NCBI RefSeq assembly: GCF_013409935.1 | Contig: NZ_JACCCO010000003.1 | Coordinates: 1,426,001 to 1,490,000, forward strand | From: Streptosporangium sandarakinum | GTDB lineage: Bacteria > Actinomycetota > Actinomycetes > Streptosporangiales > Streptosporangiaceae | Length of the DNA stretch: 64,000 nucleotides | Direction: 5' to 3' | Part shown: one piece after another, positions 34,683-42,580 of the stretch | Position numbering within the stretch: the stretch's first letter is position 1 | Layout of the letters: every line of letters starts with the position of its first letter | Position numbers and translations under genes: made by a program | Notes under the pieces: model-generated | What the model was told of the DNA's origin: nothing | What the model saw: only the letters and a program-made list of their open reading frames with translations | Databases searched by the model: none

Positions 34683-35513
34683 ATGTCGCTGACCAGTCAT
34701 GTCTACACCGAGAAGGACGTCGGGGACTTCTTCGACCAGACCACGCAGACCTACCTCACCTTCTGGGACAGCGAGGGCGTCCTGCACACGGGGTACTTCT
34801 CCGGCGACGACGACGAGGACTACCGCGCGGCCGCCGAACGGACCTCCGACATCATGGCGGCCGAGGCCGGGATCGGCGAGACCTCCCACGTGCTCGACGT
34901 GGGCTGCGGCTGCGGCAACTTCCTGATCCACCTCGCCGACCGGTACGGCTGCCGCGGCGAGGGGCTCGACCTGAGCGCCGAGCGCGTCGCGTTCGCCAGG
35001 AAACTGGCCGGGGACCGTCCCGGCATCGCCTTCCGGCACGGCTCGGCGACGCGCATGCCGTACGAGGACGGTTCCTTCACCCACGTCGTCAGCCAGGACG
35101 CGCTCTTCCTGGTGCCGGACAAGCCGCGCAGCCACGCGGAGGTCAACCGCGTCCTGCGGCCCGGCGGGATCTTCGCCTTCTCCGACTTCCTCCAGCCCAG
35201 GGAGGACATCGGCGAACGCGCCCGCAAGCACGTCTACGACCGGGTGCGGTGGGGCGGCGGCTACTCGCTCGTCGGCTACCAGCGGGCCCTGGAGGACGCC
35301 GGATTCGAGATCCTCCTCGCCCGCAACCTCGAAGATCACATCAGGCAGACCTACCGGGTGCTGGGGAAGACCGCGCGCGAGCGGGCCGAGACGACGCCGG
35401 ACGCCGCGGCGCGCGACTGGATGCTCGCCTTCTCCGAGTCCTGCGGCGAGATCCAGGCTGCCATCGACCGGGGGGAGTTCGGCTGGGGGGTCTTCGTCGC
35501 CCGCAGACGCTGA
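34683..35513 (+). CDS. Class I SAM-dependent methyltransferase
   Basis: A 276-residue small-molecule methyltransferase. N-terminal segment VGDFFDQTTQTYLTFWDSEG and LHTGYF resembles the group that includes sarcosine/dimethylglycine and terpene-precursor methyltransferases. Motif I is VLDVGCGCGNFL, followed by GEGLDLS (motif II) and LRPGGIFAFSDF. Substrate is unknown. Two ATGs stand in tandem; the second (34683) has better spacing from AAGGAG. It precedes the capsid-like gene by 245 bp of tandem repeats, in the same direction. Confidence 0.83.
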   Translation: MSLTSHVYTEKDVGDFFDQTTQTYLTFWDSEGVLHTGYFSGDDDEDYRAAAERTSDIMAAEAGIGETSHVLDVGCGCGNFLIHLADRYGCRGEGLDLSAERVAFARKLAGDRPGIAFRHGSATRMPYEDGSFTHVVSQDALFLVPDKPRSHAEVNRVLRPGGIFAFSDFLQPREDIGERARKHVYDRVRWGGGYSLVGYQRALEDAGFEILLARNLEDHIRQTYRVLGKTARERAETTPDAAARDWMLAFSESCGEIQAAIDRGEFGWGVFVARRR

Positions 35514-35533
35514 CCGTGCCGACATCGACCGCG

Positions 35534-35617
35534 CCGATCGCGCCAGCCGCGCCGGCCAGTACCGATCGCGCCAGCCGCGCCGGCCAGTACCGATCGCGCC
35601 AGCCGCGCCGGCCAGTA
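35534..35617 (+). repeat. Three perfect 28-bp tandem repeats before the shell gene
   Basis: Three identical copies of a 28-bp unit starting CCGATCGCGCCAGCCGCG and ending GGCCAGTA, at 35534, 35562 and 35590. Degenerate GGCCGTG copies follow, and at about 35690 a 19-bp unit (ACCGTAGACCGGCACGCCG) occurs twice. The whole 245-bp gap before the shell gene is repetitive. Confidence 0.85.
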
Positions 35618-35758
35618 CCGGCCGTGCCTGCCGCGTCGGCCATCACCGGCCGTGGCGGGCCGTGATCGACCGTGATCGGCCGTGGCCGACCGTAGACCGG
35701 CACGCCGACCGTAGACCGGCACGCCGACCGTGACCAGCACCGCGACAGTGAGGACGCC

Positions 35759-36637
35759 ATGCAGCCGACAGACACCATGAAGCGCACGATGGCCGAGGTC
35801 GTCGCCCAGCGCAGGACCGAGATGTCCCCGGGACGGATCTTCGCCGAGGCATGCGCGGCCAAGGGGACCGACGCCGTCGTCGAGTACGACGTGACGATCA
35901 CCGACTCGCTGACGAGTTCCCGGCGCAAGCCGCGCTACCCGGCGCGCAACATGATCAAGGTCGTCGACCTCTCAAAGGACCCCCGGCGCTACTACTGGCA
36001 CGAGAGCCTCCCGGACCCCGGCGCCCCGCAGGTCCACGAGGCCGACCTCCGGCGGGAGGCGGCCAACCGCTTCCACCGCTCACCCGTACCCGAACTGCTG
36101 CCCACCACCGCCTGGGTCCAGGTCCCGCCGGACCTGTGGGAGGACATCGAGACCTTTGAGTCCTTCATCAACTACCGGCTCATCGTCCGCCTGTCCACCG
36201 CAGAGAACGACACGATCATCCGCGGCGCCGGCGGCCTGCTGAACATGCCGCAGATCGCCCGCATGACCTCCAAGGGGTCGTTCGCCTCCACGATCCTGGC
36301 GGCGTGCAACGAGGTGGAGCAGATGGGGGGCACGGCCGACGGCCTCATCATCAACCCCGCCGACTACTACGCCTTCATGGGCGAGGGCCGCCTGATGGAC
36401 GACATCGAACGGAACGGCGTCTTCATCGTGCGGACCCGCCTGGTCGAGCCGGGCACCGCCCTCGTCGGAGACTTCGGGCACGGCGCCCTGCTGTTCGACG
36501 CCGGCCGCTCGGTGATCCGTTTCGCCGAGCCGCCCCCGGGGACCTTCGCCGAGCCGGGGGGCCTCGCGCTCATGGCCCAGATCCACGAGCGCGTCGTGGT
36601 CAACCTCCCGACCAACTTCTTCGTCGTGAGCCTGTGA
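35759..36637 (+). CDS. HK97-fold capsid-like shell protein (putative encapsulin)
   Basis: A 292-residue protein that reads as a phage HK97 major capsid protein (PF05065 type). Residues ~123-168 match the P-domain spine helix (PPDLWEDIETFESFINYRLI) and turn (IIRGAGGLLNMPQIAR). Residues ~193-209 (ADGLIINPADYY) and ~232-292 match the A-domain, including GTALVGDFGHGALLFDAG and the final ERVVVNLPTNFFVV. An N-terminal arm and E-loop-like stretch precede these. No portal, protease, terminase or tail gene is nearby. Neighbours are an aminotransferase, sulfotransferase, SDR, methyltransferase and oxidoreductase, so a protein nanocompartment for a biosynthetic step is the best reading. Shells tied to biosynthetic clusters ('Family 3' encapsulins) are known from memory; identity to that group is unverified. 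Confidence 0.75.
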   Translation: MQPTDTMKRTMAEVVAQRRTEMSPGRIFAEACAAKGTDAVVEYDVTITDSLTSSRRKPRYPARNMIKVVDLSKDPRRYYWHESLPDPGAPQVHEADLRREAANRFHRSPVPELLPTTAWVQVPPDLWEDIETFESFINYRLIVRLSTAENDTIIRGAGGLLNMPQIARMTSKGSFASTILAACNEVEQMGGTADGLIINPADYYAFMGEGRLMDDIERNGVFIVRTRLVEPGTALVGDFGHGALLFDAGRSVIRFAEPPPGTFAEPGGLALMAQIHERVVVNLPTNFFVVSL

Positions 36638-36656
36638 AGGACGGTGAACGCCGGCG

Positions 36657-38174
36657 ATGCCTTCCCCCGACGCCCCTGACGGTATGGACGCCCCCGACGC
36701 CTCCGACGCCCCCGATGTCCCTGACGTCCCCGACGCTTCCGGCGGTGCTGGCGTCCCCGACGGTATGGGCGCCCTCGGCGGCTCCGGTGACCGTGGTGAC
36801 CACGGCGATTCCGGCGCCCTCGACGGGGCTCCCGCGCGGCACGACCCGGACGTCCTCGTCATCGGCGGCGGCATCGCCGGCCTGTTCTGCGCCTACCACC
36901 TCCGGCTCGGCGGTGCCCGGGTCACCGTGGTGGAACGCGGGCCGGTCGGCGGCCCGCAGTCCTGCTCCCACGGCAACACCGGCTTCGTCGGCACGCAGGG
37001 CGCGGCGCCCCTCGCCGAGCCCGGCGTGCCGGCCCAGGGGCTGCGCTGGCTGCTCGACCCGGAGAGCCCGTTCTCCGTCCGGCCGCGCTGGGACCCCGAG
37101 CTGGCGCGCTGGCTGTGGCACTTCCGCCGCGCCTGCGACGAACGCGCCGCCGACGCCGCCTTCCGGGTGCTGGCCGACATGAAGAGGCGCAGCCTGGCGA
37201 TGCTGCGCGAGCTGTGCGCGCCGACCGGCCCACCCGGACCGGGTGGAGCGGCCGGTCCGAACGGTCTCGCCTCCGCCTTCGCCGAGGGAGGCATGCTGCT
37301 GGCGTTCAACACGGCCGAGGGGTTCGAGAAGGGACGCCGCTCCGTACCCCGGGCGGTCGCCCGCGGCGTGCCGCTGCGCGTCCTCGACCCGGACGAGCTG
37401 CGGGCACTCGAACCGGGCGTCGAGTTCGACGTCCGCGGCGCGCTGTACAACGAGGAGGGCGCCTACCTGCGCGTCCCGGAGTTCCTCCGCGAGTTCGCCC
37501 GGACGCTGCGGGACATGGGAGTCGAGATCCTGGAGGAGACCGGGGTCGTCGGCTTCGAGACCGCGGGCGGCGCGGTCCGGCGGGTACGGACGACGCGCGG
37601 CGACCTCTCGCCCGCCGAGACGGTCGTCGCCGCCGGCGCCTGGTCGGCGGAGTGCGTCCGTCACCTGGGACTGCGGCTCCCCCTCCAGCCCGCCAAGGGC
37701 TACACCGTCACGGTCAAGGCGCCGGGCAACGCGCCGCGGCACCCGGTCCTGCTGGGGGAGGGCAAGGTCGCGATCACACCGCTCGGCGACCGGCTGCGCC
37801 TCGGCGGGACGCTGGAGCTGTCCGGCATGGATCCCGCGGTATCCCGGCGGCGCGTGGCGGGCATCCTGCGGACCGTCCGGTCCTACCTCCCAGGAATGGA
37901 GACCACCCCGATCATCGAGACCTGGAGCGGCCTGCGACCCTGCACCCCCGACAGCCTCCCCCTCATCGGGCGGGCCGGGTCGTACCGCGGTCTCTGGCTG
38001 GCCTGCGGTCACGGCCACATCGGCATGGGCCTGGCGCCGTCCGGGGGCAGGCTGCTCGCCCAGCTCCTCAACGGCGAGCCACCCGACACGGACCCCGCGC
38101 CGTTCCACCCGGGCCGCTACGGCGACCGTACGGCCCGGCGGCGCGGACGAGACGGAGGAAGGCGATGGCCATGA
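36657..38174 (+). CDS. DadA-like FAD-dependent oxidoreductase with acidic disordered N-terminus
   Basis: A 505-residue DAO-family flavoprotein. The FAD-binding motif is VLVIGGGIAGLFCAYHLRLG at about residue 67. It is followed by SCSHGNTGFVG, typical of D-amino-acid dehydrogenases, and the C-terminal PLIGRAG and GHGHIGMGLAPSGG complete the FAD site. The first ~62 residues are unusual: an Asp/Pro/Ala/Gly-rich low-complexity tail (DAPDASDAPDVPDVPDA) absent from typical DadA. In HK97-type compartments, enzymes with disordered tails are packaged, so this is the prime cargo candidate. It starts 19 nt after the shell gene and overlaps the next gene by 10 nt. D-amino acid or amine oxidation is inferred. 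Confidence 0.8.
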   Translation: MPSPDAPDGMDAPDASDAPDVPDVPDASGGAGVPDGMGALGGSGDRGDHGDSGALDGAPARHDPDVLVIGGGIAGLFCAYHLRLGGARVTVVERGPVGGPQSCSHGNTGFVGTQGAAPLAEPGVPAQGLRWLLDPESPFSVRPRWDPELARWLWHFRRACDERAADAAFRVLADMKRRSLAMLRELCAPTGPPGPGGAAGPNGLASAFAEGGMLLAFNTAEGFEKGRRSVPRAVARGVPLRVLDPDELRALEPGVEFDVRGALYNEEGAYLRVPEFLREFARTLRDMGVEILEETGVVGFETAGGAVRRVRTTRGDLSPAETVVAAGAWSAECVRHLGLRLPLQPAKGYTVTVKAPGNAPRHPVLLGEGKVAITPLGDRLRLGGTLELSGMDPAVSRRRVAGILRTVRSYLPGMETTPIIETWSGLRPCTPDSLPLIGRAGSYRGLWLACGHGHIGMGLAPSGGRLLAQLLNGEPPDTDPAPFHPGRYGDRTARRRGRDGGRRWP

Positions 38175-38884
38175 CCGGCGAGGAGAAGACGGGCCGCGAG
38201 GCTCCGATAGGCGTACTGTGCCTGGAGACCTCGTTCACCAAGATCCCCGGACACATCAGGAACCCGGTCACCTTCGGCTTCCCGGTGATCTACAAGGTGG
38301 TGCGGGGCGCGACGCCGGAGCGCGTGGTGAGCATGGGCGACCCCCGGCTGCTCGACCCGTTCGTCGACGCGGCGCGGGAACTGGAGGCGGAAGGCGCGGC
38401 GGCGATCACCGGCGCCTGCGGCTTCCTCGTCCTCTTCCAGCGGGAACTGGCCGGCGCGGTCGGCGTCCCCCTCTACGCCTCCAGCCTGATCCAACTGCCG
38501 ATGGTCCACCGCATGCTCCGCCCCGGCCGGAAGGTGGGACTGCTGGTGGCGAAGAAGGCGGCGCTGACCCGGCGGCACCTGGAGGCGGTCGGAGCCGAGG
38601 ACGTCCCGGTCTGCGTCGCCGGGATGGAGGAGGAACCCGAGTTCCGCGAGGTCATGCTCGAAGGCCGGCGCGTGGAACTGGACGCCGACCGCCTGGAACG
38701 CGAGGTGCTGGGCCAGGCCGTACGGCTCGCGCGCGACAACCCCGACATGGGGGCGATCGTCATCGAGTGCACCGACCTGGTGCCGTTCGCGCACGCGATC
38801 CAGGAGCGGACCGGCGTGCCGGTCTTCGACATCGTGACGCTCACCGAGATGGTGCACCTGGGCCTGACCCGCCGGCCGTATTGA
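38165..38884 (+). CDS. Aspartate/glutamate racemase-family protein
   Basis: A 239-residue Asp/Glu racemase superfamily member. The two catalytic cysteines of the family are both present, in AAITGACGFLVLF and IVIECTDLVPFAHAI, so cofactor-independent racemase, isomerase or decarboxylase chemistry is possible. GGAGGAAGG upstream supports ATG 38165, overlapping the FAD gene by 10 nt. Paired with a DadA-like enzyme, it could supply a D-amino acid or remove one. Length is typical. It is the last gene of the cluster; a repeat fragment begins 3 nt after its stop. Confidence 0.78.
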   Translation: MAMTGEEKTGREAPIGVLCLETSFTKIPGHIRNPVTFGFPVIYKVVRGATPERVVSMGDPRLLDPFVDAARELEAEGAAAITGACGFLVLFQRELAGAVGVPLYASSLIQLPMVHRMLRPGRKVGLLVAKKAALTRRHLEAVGAEDVPVCVAGMEEEPEFREVMLEGRRVELDADRLEREVLGQAVRLARDNPDMGAIVIECTDLVPFAHAIQERTGVPVFDIVTLTEMVHLGLTRRPY

Positions 38885-38886
38885 CG

Positions 38887-38920
38887 ATGTTCATTGCGAC
38901 GCCGCGCGTCGCGGCTCGGG
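38887..38920 (-). repeat. Dispersed structured repeat, locus 7 (terminal hairpin only)
   Basis: Only the terminal hairpin GCGACGC-CGC-GCGTCGC and the GGCTCGGG block remain. Located directly after the stop of the racemase-family gene, oriented to the minus strand. Confidence 0.7.
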
Positions 38921-39034
38921 CCCTTGCCCTGCGGTGTGCGGAAACCGGAAAGCCGACTCCCGCGCCCCAGGGACCGCCGGAGCTTCCGGCGGCAATGGGG
39001 AAGTTCCGGCGAAGTGGCCTCTGAGCCGTGGTGA

Positions 39035-39068
39035 ACCCGGGCCCTGACTCTCGCGCCAGGACCCGGGT
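39035..39068. terminator. Bidirectional-type hairpin after the shell cluster
   Basis: Arms ACCCGGGCCCTG (39035) and CAGGACCCGGGT (to 39068) pair as 7 bp plus 4 bp with one mismatch; loop about 10 nt. It lies in the 330-bp gap between convergent genes, about 150 nt after the racemase-family stop. Confidence 0.45.
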
Positions 39069-39142
39069 GTGCAGACCACCGGCTCGTCCGGCGGTGCGAG
39101 GCGCGGTGCCGGGCTCAGTCGCTCCCGGCTTTTCGGTGGCCG

Positions 39143-39185
39143 CCCGGGGTGAAGGCTTCAGCGGCGGAAGAGCCTTCGCCCGGGG
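39143..39185 (-). terminator. Terminator of the secreted repeat-protein gene
   Basis: Arms CCCGGGGTGAAGGCT (39143-39157) and AGCCTTCGCCCGGGG (39171-39185) pair over 13 of 15 positions plus one G-T pair. It lies 30 nt downstream of the minus-strand secreted-protein gene. Confidence 0.55.
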
Positions 39186-39214
39186 CGGTGCCGGGTGAGT
39201 GGAGGTAGGAGGGC

Positions 39215-39790
39215 TCAGCCGTCGACCGTGACCGAGGCGAACCGGTAGTTCGTGTAGCCGTTCTCGTCTCCGGAGTGCTTCCGGCCGATCATGACGTGGT
39301 AGGGGCTCGCCGATACGGAATGGCTGCTCTCACGCAGGTTCGAGGTCCACGGGCCGGGGACGAGCCGCAGCTGCCTGCCCTGCCACCACAGCGCGCCCGA
39401 CTCGTAGTTCGTGTAGCCGTTCTCGTTCCCGCTGTGCCACCGGCCGGTGATGACCCGGTTGTCGGTGGTCTCGTAGTTCGAGCTGCTCTCCTTCTGGTTG
39501 GAGCTCCAGCTCCGGGACTCCACCGTCACCTGCTCGCCGTTGATGAGGATCCGGCTGCAGGAGTACTTCGTGTAGCCGTTCTCGTCTCCGGAGTGCGAAC
39601 GGCCGGTCATGACCTGGTTGGCGGGGCAGGTGAAGGTGACTCCGGCGGATTCCTTCACGGTGCTGATGGTCTGGAGCTGGACCTCGACCGTGTAACTCGC
39701 GGCGGTGGCGGGAGCCGCCGGCACCAGGGCGAGGGTGGCCAGGGCCGCCGTGGCGGTCGTGGCGAGCAGGGCCTTCTCGCGCTTCTTCAC
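39215..39790 (-). CDS. Secreted protein with three internal repeats
   Basis: A 191-residue exported protein. Residues 1-31 form a Sec signal (KKREKALLATTATAALATLA). The mature part holds three ~47-residue repeats, each with the core (V)xxGRxHSGxENGYTxY: GRSHSGDENGYTKYSCS, GRWHSGNENGYTNYESG and GRKHSGDENGYTNYRFAS. The His-Ser-Gly-Asp/Asn-Glu-Asn string suggests a conserved ligand or metal site, and threefold repetition suggests a trefoil- or lectin-like fold. Two cysteines appear only in the first repeat. I do not recognise the family and assign no function. Start is GTG at 39790 after GAGGAA. Confidence 0.7.
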   Translation of the reverse strand: MKKREKALLATTATAALATLALVPAAPATAASYTVEVQLQTISTVKESAGVTFTCPANQVMTGRSHSGDENGYTKYSCSRILINGEQVTVESRSWSSNQKESSSNYETTDNRVITGRWHSGNENGYTNYESGALWWQGRQLRLVPGPWTSNLRESSHSVSASPYHVMIGRKHSGDENGYTNYRFASVTVDG

Positions 39791-40263
39791 GTTCCTCGGT
39801 TTCCTTTCGGGCGTCTTTCCAGGTATTTAGAGCGCATGTGGCGGCGGCACGAACCGGCTATTGGGCCGATGGTTCGCCGACCTCATCCGCGCGGCACCTG
39901 CACGCGGAGGAAAGAACCGCCGCAGGTGATCGCGATCTCATCGTGACGGCCGCCGAACCACCGGGTCGTCCTTCGCGCGGGTGAGCGTTGATCCGCCGCG
40001 CGAATTACCCTCCATGTCCACTCCCTGATTAGCGCGAATGGAAAACGGAATAAAAGACGACCGAAATGAGCGGGGAATGCTTGGGGAATGCGCCGGTTCC
40101 GGGAGGGCTCATCGCGACGCTGCGCGTCACGACTCGGGGGCTCAGATCCGGTGTCCTCCCCCGCGGGTTCTCGTTTGAGGGCGGTTCAGCGGGTAAGGGG
40201 GACGTCGTCGCAGCTCAGGCGTGGACGAGACACGCCGTCCGGCGTCCTGACAGGAGGAGAGCG
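39791..40263. other. 473-bp divergent promoter region with a repeat remnant
   Basis: The region between the divergent secreted-protein and dehydrogenase genes. It is AT-richer than average between about 39990 and 40080 and probably holds promoters. At 40106-40165 there is a degraded copy of the dispersed repeat (locus 8): GCGACGCTGCGCGTCAC, ACTCGGGGGCT, and one arm CCGGTGTCC; its partner arm is gone. No gene is supported here. Confidence 0.5.
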
Positions 40264-41445
40264 ATGAAGGCACTTACCTGGCACGGTAAGCGAGACGTAC
40301 GTGTCGAGGACGTCCCGGACCCGATCATCAAGGAGCCTACCGACGCGATCATCAAGGTCACCACGACCGCGATCTGCGGCTCCGACCTCCACCTGTACGA
40401 GGTGCTGGGACCGTTCCTCGGGCAGGGGGACGTCCTCGGGCACGAGCCGATGGGCGTCGTGGAGGAGGTCGGCGCGGAGGTCACGCACATCAAGCCCGGT
40501 GACCGGGTCGTCATCCCGTTCAACATCTCGTGCGGCCGCTGCCGGATGTGCGACATGAAGCTGTACGCCCAGTGCGAGACCACGCAGGTGCGCGAGTACG
40601 GCACCGGGGCCGCGCTGCTCGGTTACACCAAGCTGTACGGCCAGGTCCCCGGGGGACAGGCCGAGTACCTCCGGGTCCCGCAGGCCCATTTCGGGCCGAT
40701 CAAGGTGCCCGACGGGCCGTCGGACGAGCGGTTCGTCTACCTCTCCGACGTCCTGCCCACCTCCTGGCAGGCGGTGGACTACGCCTGCATCCCTGATGGT
40801 GGCAGCGTCACGGTCTTCGGCCTGGGCCCGATCGGGCAGATGTCCGCCCGGATCGCCAAGCACCTGGGATACCGGGTGATCGGCGTCGACGGCGTGCCCG
40901 AGCGGCTGGAGATGGCCCGCCGGCACGGCGTGGAGATCCTGGACTCCTCCGCGACCCCGAACGTGGCGGAGGCGGTCCGCGAGCTGACCGGTGGACGGGG
41001 CACCGACTCCGTCGTCGACGCGGTCGGCATGGAGGCGCACGGCTCCCCGGTCGCCAAGATGGCGCAGACCGTCACCGGGCTCCTGCCCGACGCTGTCGCC
41101 GCCCCCCTGATGACCAACGCCGGTGTGGACCGGCTGGCCGCCCTGTACCAGGCCATCGACACGGTACGGCGCTGCGGCACGATCTCGATCTCCGGCGTCT
41201 ACGGCGGCGCGGCCGACCCGATGCCGATGCTGAAGATGTTCGACAAGGGCATCACCCTGCGCATGGGCCAGGCGCACGTCAAGCGCTGGATCGACGACCT
41301 GATGCCGCTGGTGACCGACGACTCCGACCCGCTGGGCGTCATGGACCTGGCGACGCACCGGCTGCCGCTGGCGGAGGCCCCGCACGGCTACGAGATCTTC
41401 CAGAAGAAGCAGGACGGGGCCATCAAGGTCCTCCTGACCCCCTGA
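40264..41445 (+). CDS. Zinc-dependent alcohol dehydrogenase (formaldehyde-dehydrogenase-like)
   Basis: A 393-residue MDR. Catalytic zinc ligands are in AICGSDLHLYE and VLGHEPMGVVEEV. The structural zinc motif is CGRCRMCDMKLYAQC. The cofactor glycine motif is VFGLGPIGQMSARI. The SDVLPTSWQAVDYA stretch and MGQAHVKRW near the C-terminus are typical of the glutathione-independent formaldehyde dehydrogenase-like group. AGGAGGAGA precedes ATG 40264. A hemerythrin gene follows 71 nt later, so they may be co-transcribed. Native substrate is uncertain. Confidence 0.9.
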   Translation: MKALTWHGKRDVRVEDVPDPIIKEPTDAIIKVTTTAICGSDLHLYEVLGPFLGQGDVLGHEPMGVVEEVGAEVTHIKPGDRVVIPFNISCGRCRMCDMKLYAQCETTQVREYGTGAALLGYTKLYGQVPGGQAEYLRVPQAHFGPIKVPDGPSDERFVYLSDVLPTSWQAVDYACIPDGGSVTVFGLGPIGQMSARIAKHLGYRVIGVDGVPERLEMARRHGVEILDSSATPNVAEAVRELTGGRGTDSVVDAVGMEAHGSPVAKMAQTVTGLLPDAVAAPLMTNAGVDRLAALYQAIDTVRRCGTISISGVYGGAADPMPMLKMFDKGITLRMGQAHVKRWIDDLMPLVTDDSDPLGVMDLATHRLPLAEAPHGYEIFQKKQDGAIKVLLTP

Positions 41446-41516
41446 CGACCCCCGAGAGAAGACGTCCCCCCGAACAGGCGGGTCCCCGTGACCCGGTATC
41501 CGAAGGAGATGAGGCC

Positions 41517-41990
41517 ATGGACGCCATCGTGCTGCTGAAGGACGACCACAAGACGGTCGAGAAGCTGTTCAAGGAGTTCGAGCAGGCGGGCGAGACCGCC
41601 TACAAGAAGAAGCAGGAGATCGTCGAGAAGATCTCCAAGGAGCTGTGCGAGCACGCCTACATCGAGGAGGCGATCTTCTACCCGGAGGCGCGTGCCGAGG
41701 CACCCGACACCTCCGACCACGTCCTGGAGAGCGTGGAGGAGCACCACGTCGTGGCCTGGCTGCTGTCGGAGCTGAAGGGGATGGACCCCAAGGACGAGCG
41801 GTTCGACGCCAAGGTGACCGTCCTCATCGAGAATGTGCGCCACCACATCAAGGAGGAGGAAGAGGACTGGTTCCCCCAGGTCCGCGAGGCCCTGGGGCGT
41901 AACAGGCTTCAGGAGCTCGGCGAGCGGATGGAGAAGGCCAAGTCCGAGGCCCCGTCCGACCCGCTCGCGCTGGCCAGCGCCCGCCAGTAG
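41517..41990 (+). CDS. Hemerythrin HHE-domain protein
   Basis: A 157-residue four-helix-bundle hemerythrin-like protein that binds a non-heme di-iron centre. Likely ligands are spread over the helices: His in LLKDDHKTVEKLF, His/Glu in CEHAYIEEAIFYPE, the pair in VEEHHVVAWLL, and RHHIKEEEEDWFP. Such proteins sense or store oxygen or iron, or act in nitrosative stress. AAGGAG precedes ATG 41517. Position after the dehydrogenase gives a possible two-gene operon. The exact role is unknown. Confidence 0.88.
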   Translation: MDAIVLLKDDHKTVEKLFKEFEQAGETAYKKKQEIVEKISKELCEHAYIEEAIFYPEARAEAPDTSDHVLESVEEHHVVAWLLSELKGMDPKDERFDAKVTVLIENVRHHIKEEEEDWFPQVREALGRNRLQELGERMEKAKSEAPSDPLALASARQ

Positions 41991-42119
41991 GGCGCCGGCG
42001 GCGCGGCGGGGCGCCGCCGGAACGCGGTGGGAACGCCCCCCGAAGCGCCCGTCAGGGCGCCCGGTACAACGCGGGCCCCGGCCTCGTTCCGAGGCCGGGG
42101 CCCGCTTCCCGAAAGGCCG

Positions 42120-42416
42120 TCACGCCTGCCGGGGAATCTGTTCGGTGATCGTGAAGGTCACCCCTCCACCCTCGTCGACGTCGGCGTCGAGGGATTTGTC
42201 GTCGAGCAGGTCCGCCGCCTTGGGATCCAGGAAGATGTGCGCTCCGTCCGTCTCGACTACCTTGTCCTCGGACTGCGGCCCTTCGACGATCGACAGCAGC
42301 AGCGAGTCCGTGTCGTCGCTCTGTGAGGAGATGCGGACCCCGGTGTCCGCCGAGCCTCCCACCTGCGAGCTGAGATTCCGGATCACCTGCGCGGCAGTGT
42401 CGGTCATTGTGAGCAT
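42120..42416 (-). CDS. HesB/IscA-like protein without cysteines
   Basis: A 98-residue protein with the HesB/IscA-type fold pattern (LTMTDTAAQVIRNLSSQ at the start, GVRISSQ, HIFLDPKAADLLDDKSLDAD). All cysteines that ligate iron or iron-sulfur clusters in true A-type carriers are missing; no Cys occurs at all. It is therefore unlikely to carry clusters. Actinobacteria often encode such variants; function unknown. AAGGAG precedes ATG 42416. Confidence 0.72.
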   Translation of the reverse strand: MLTMTDTAAQVIRNLSSQVGGSADTGVRISSQSDDTDSLLLSIVEGPQSEDKVVETDGAHIFLDPKAADLLDDKSLDADVDEGGGVTFTITEQIPRQA

Positions 42417-42580
42417 TATTACTCCTTGTCCGAATTAAGGCTGGATTCTCCGCCCTTGCCCGCTTCCGGCGGAGCCGACACCTGAGCCAGGGGATTTCCC
42501 CCGGCGCCGGCCGTACCCGTCCCCGGCCAGCCCGGCAGCTCCGGGCGTGAGGCCCTTTCGCGGTGAACGCCGCAAAGGGG

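Noticed and set aside
35534-35745. Possible CRISPR array before the shell gene
   Set aside because: The 28-bp copies are directly adjacent with no spacers, and no cas gene is present.
35759-36637. Capsid-like gene as part of a prophage
   Set aside because: No portal, terminase, protease, tail or integrase gene lies within the window; all neighbours are metabolic.
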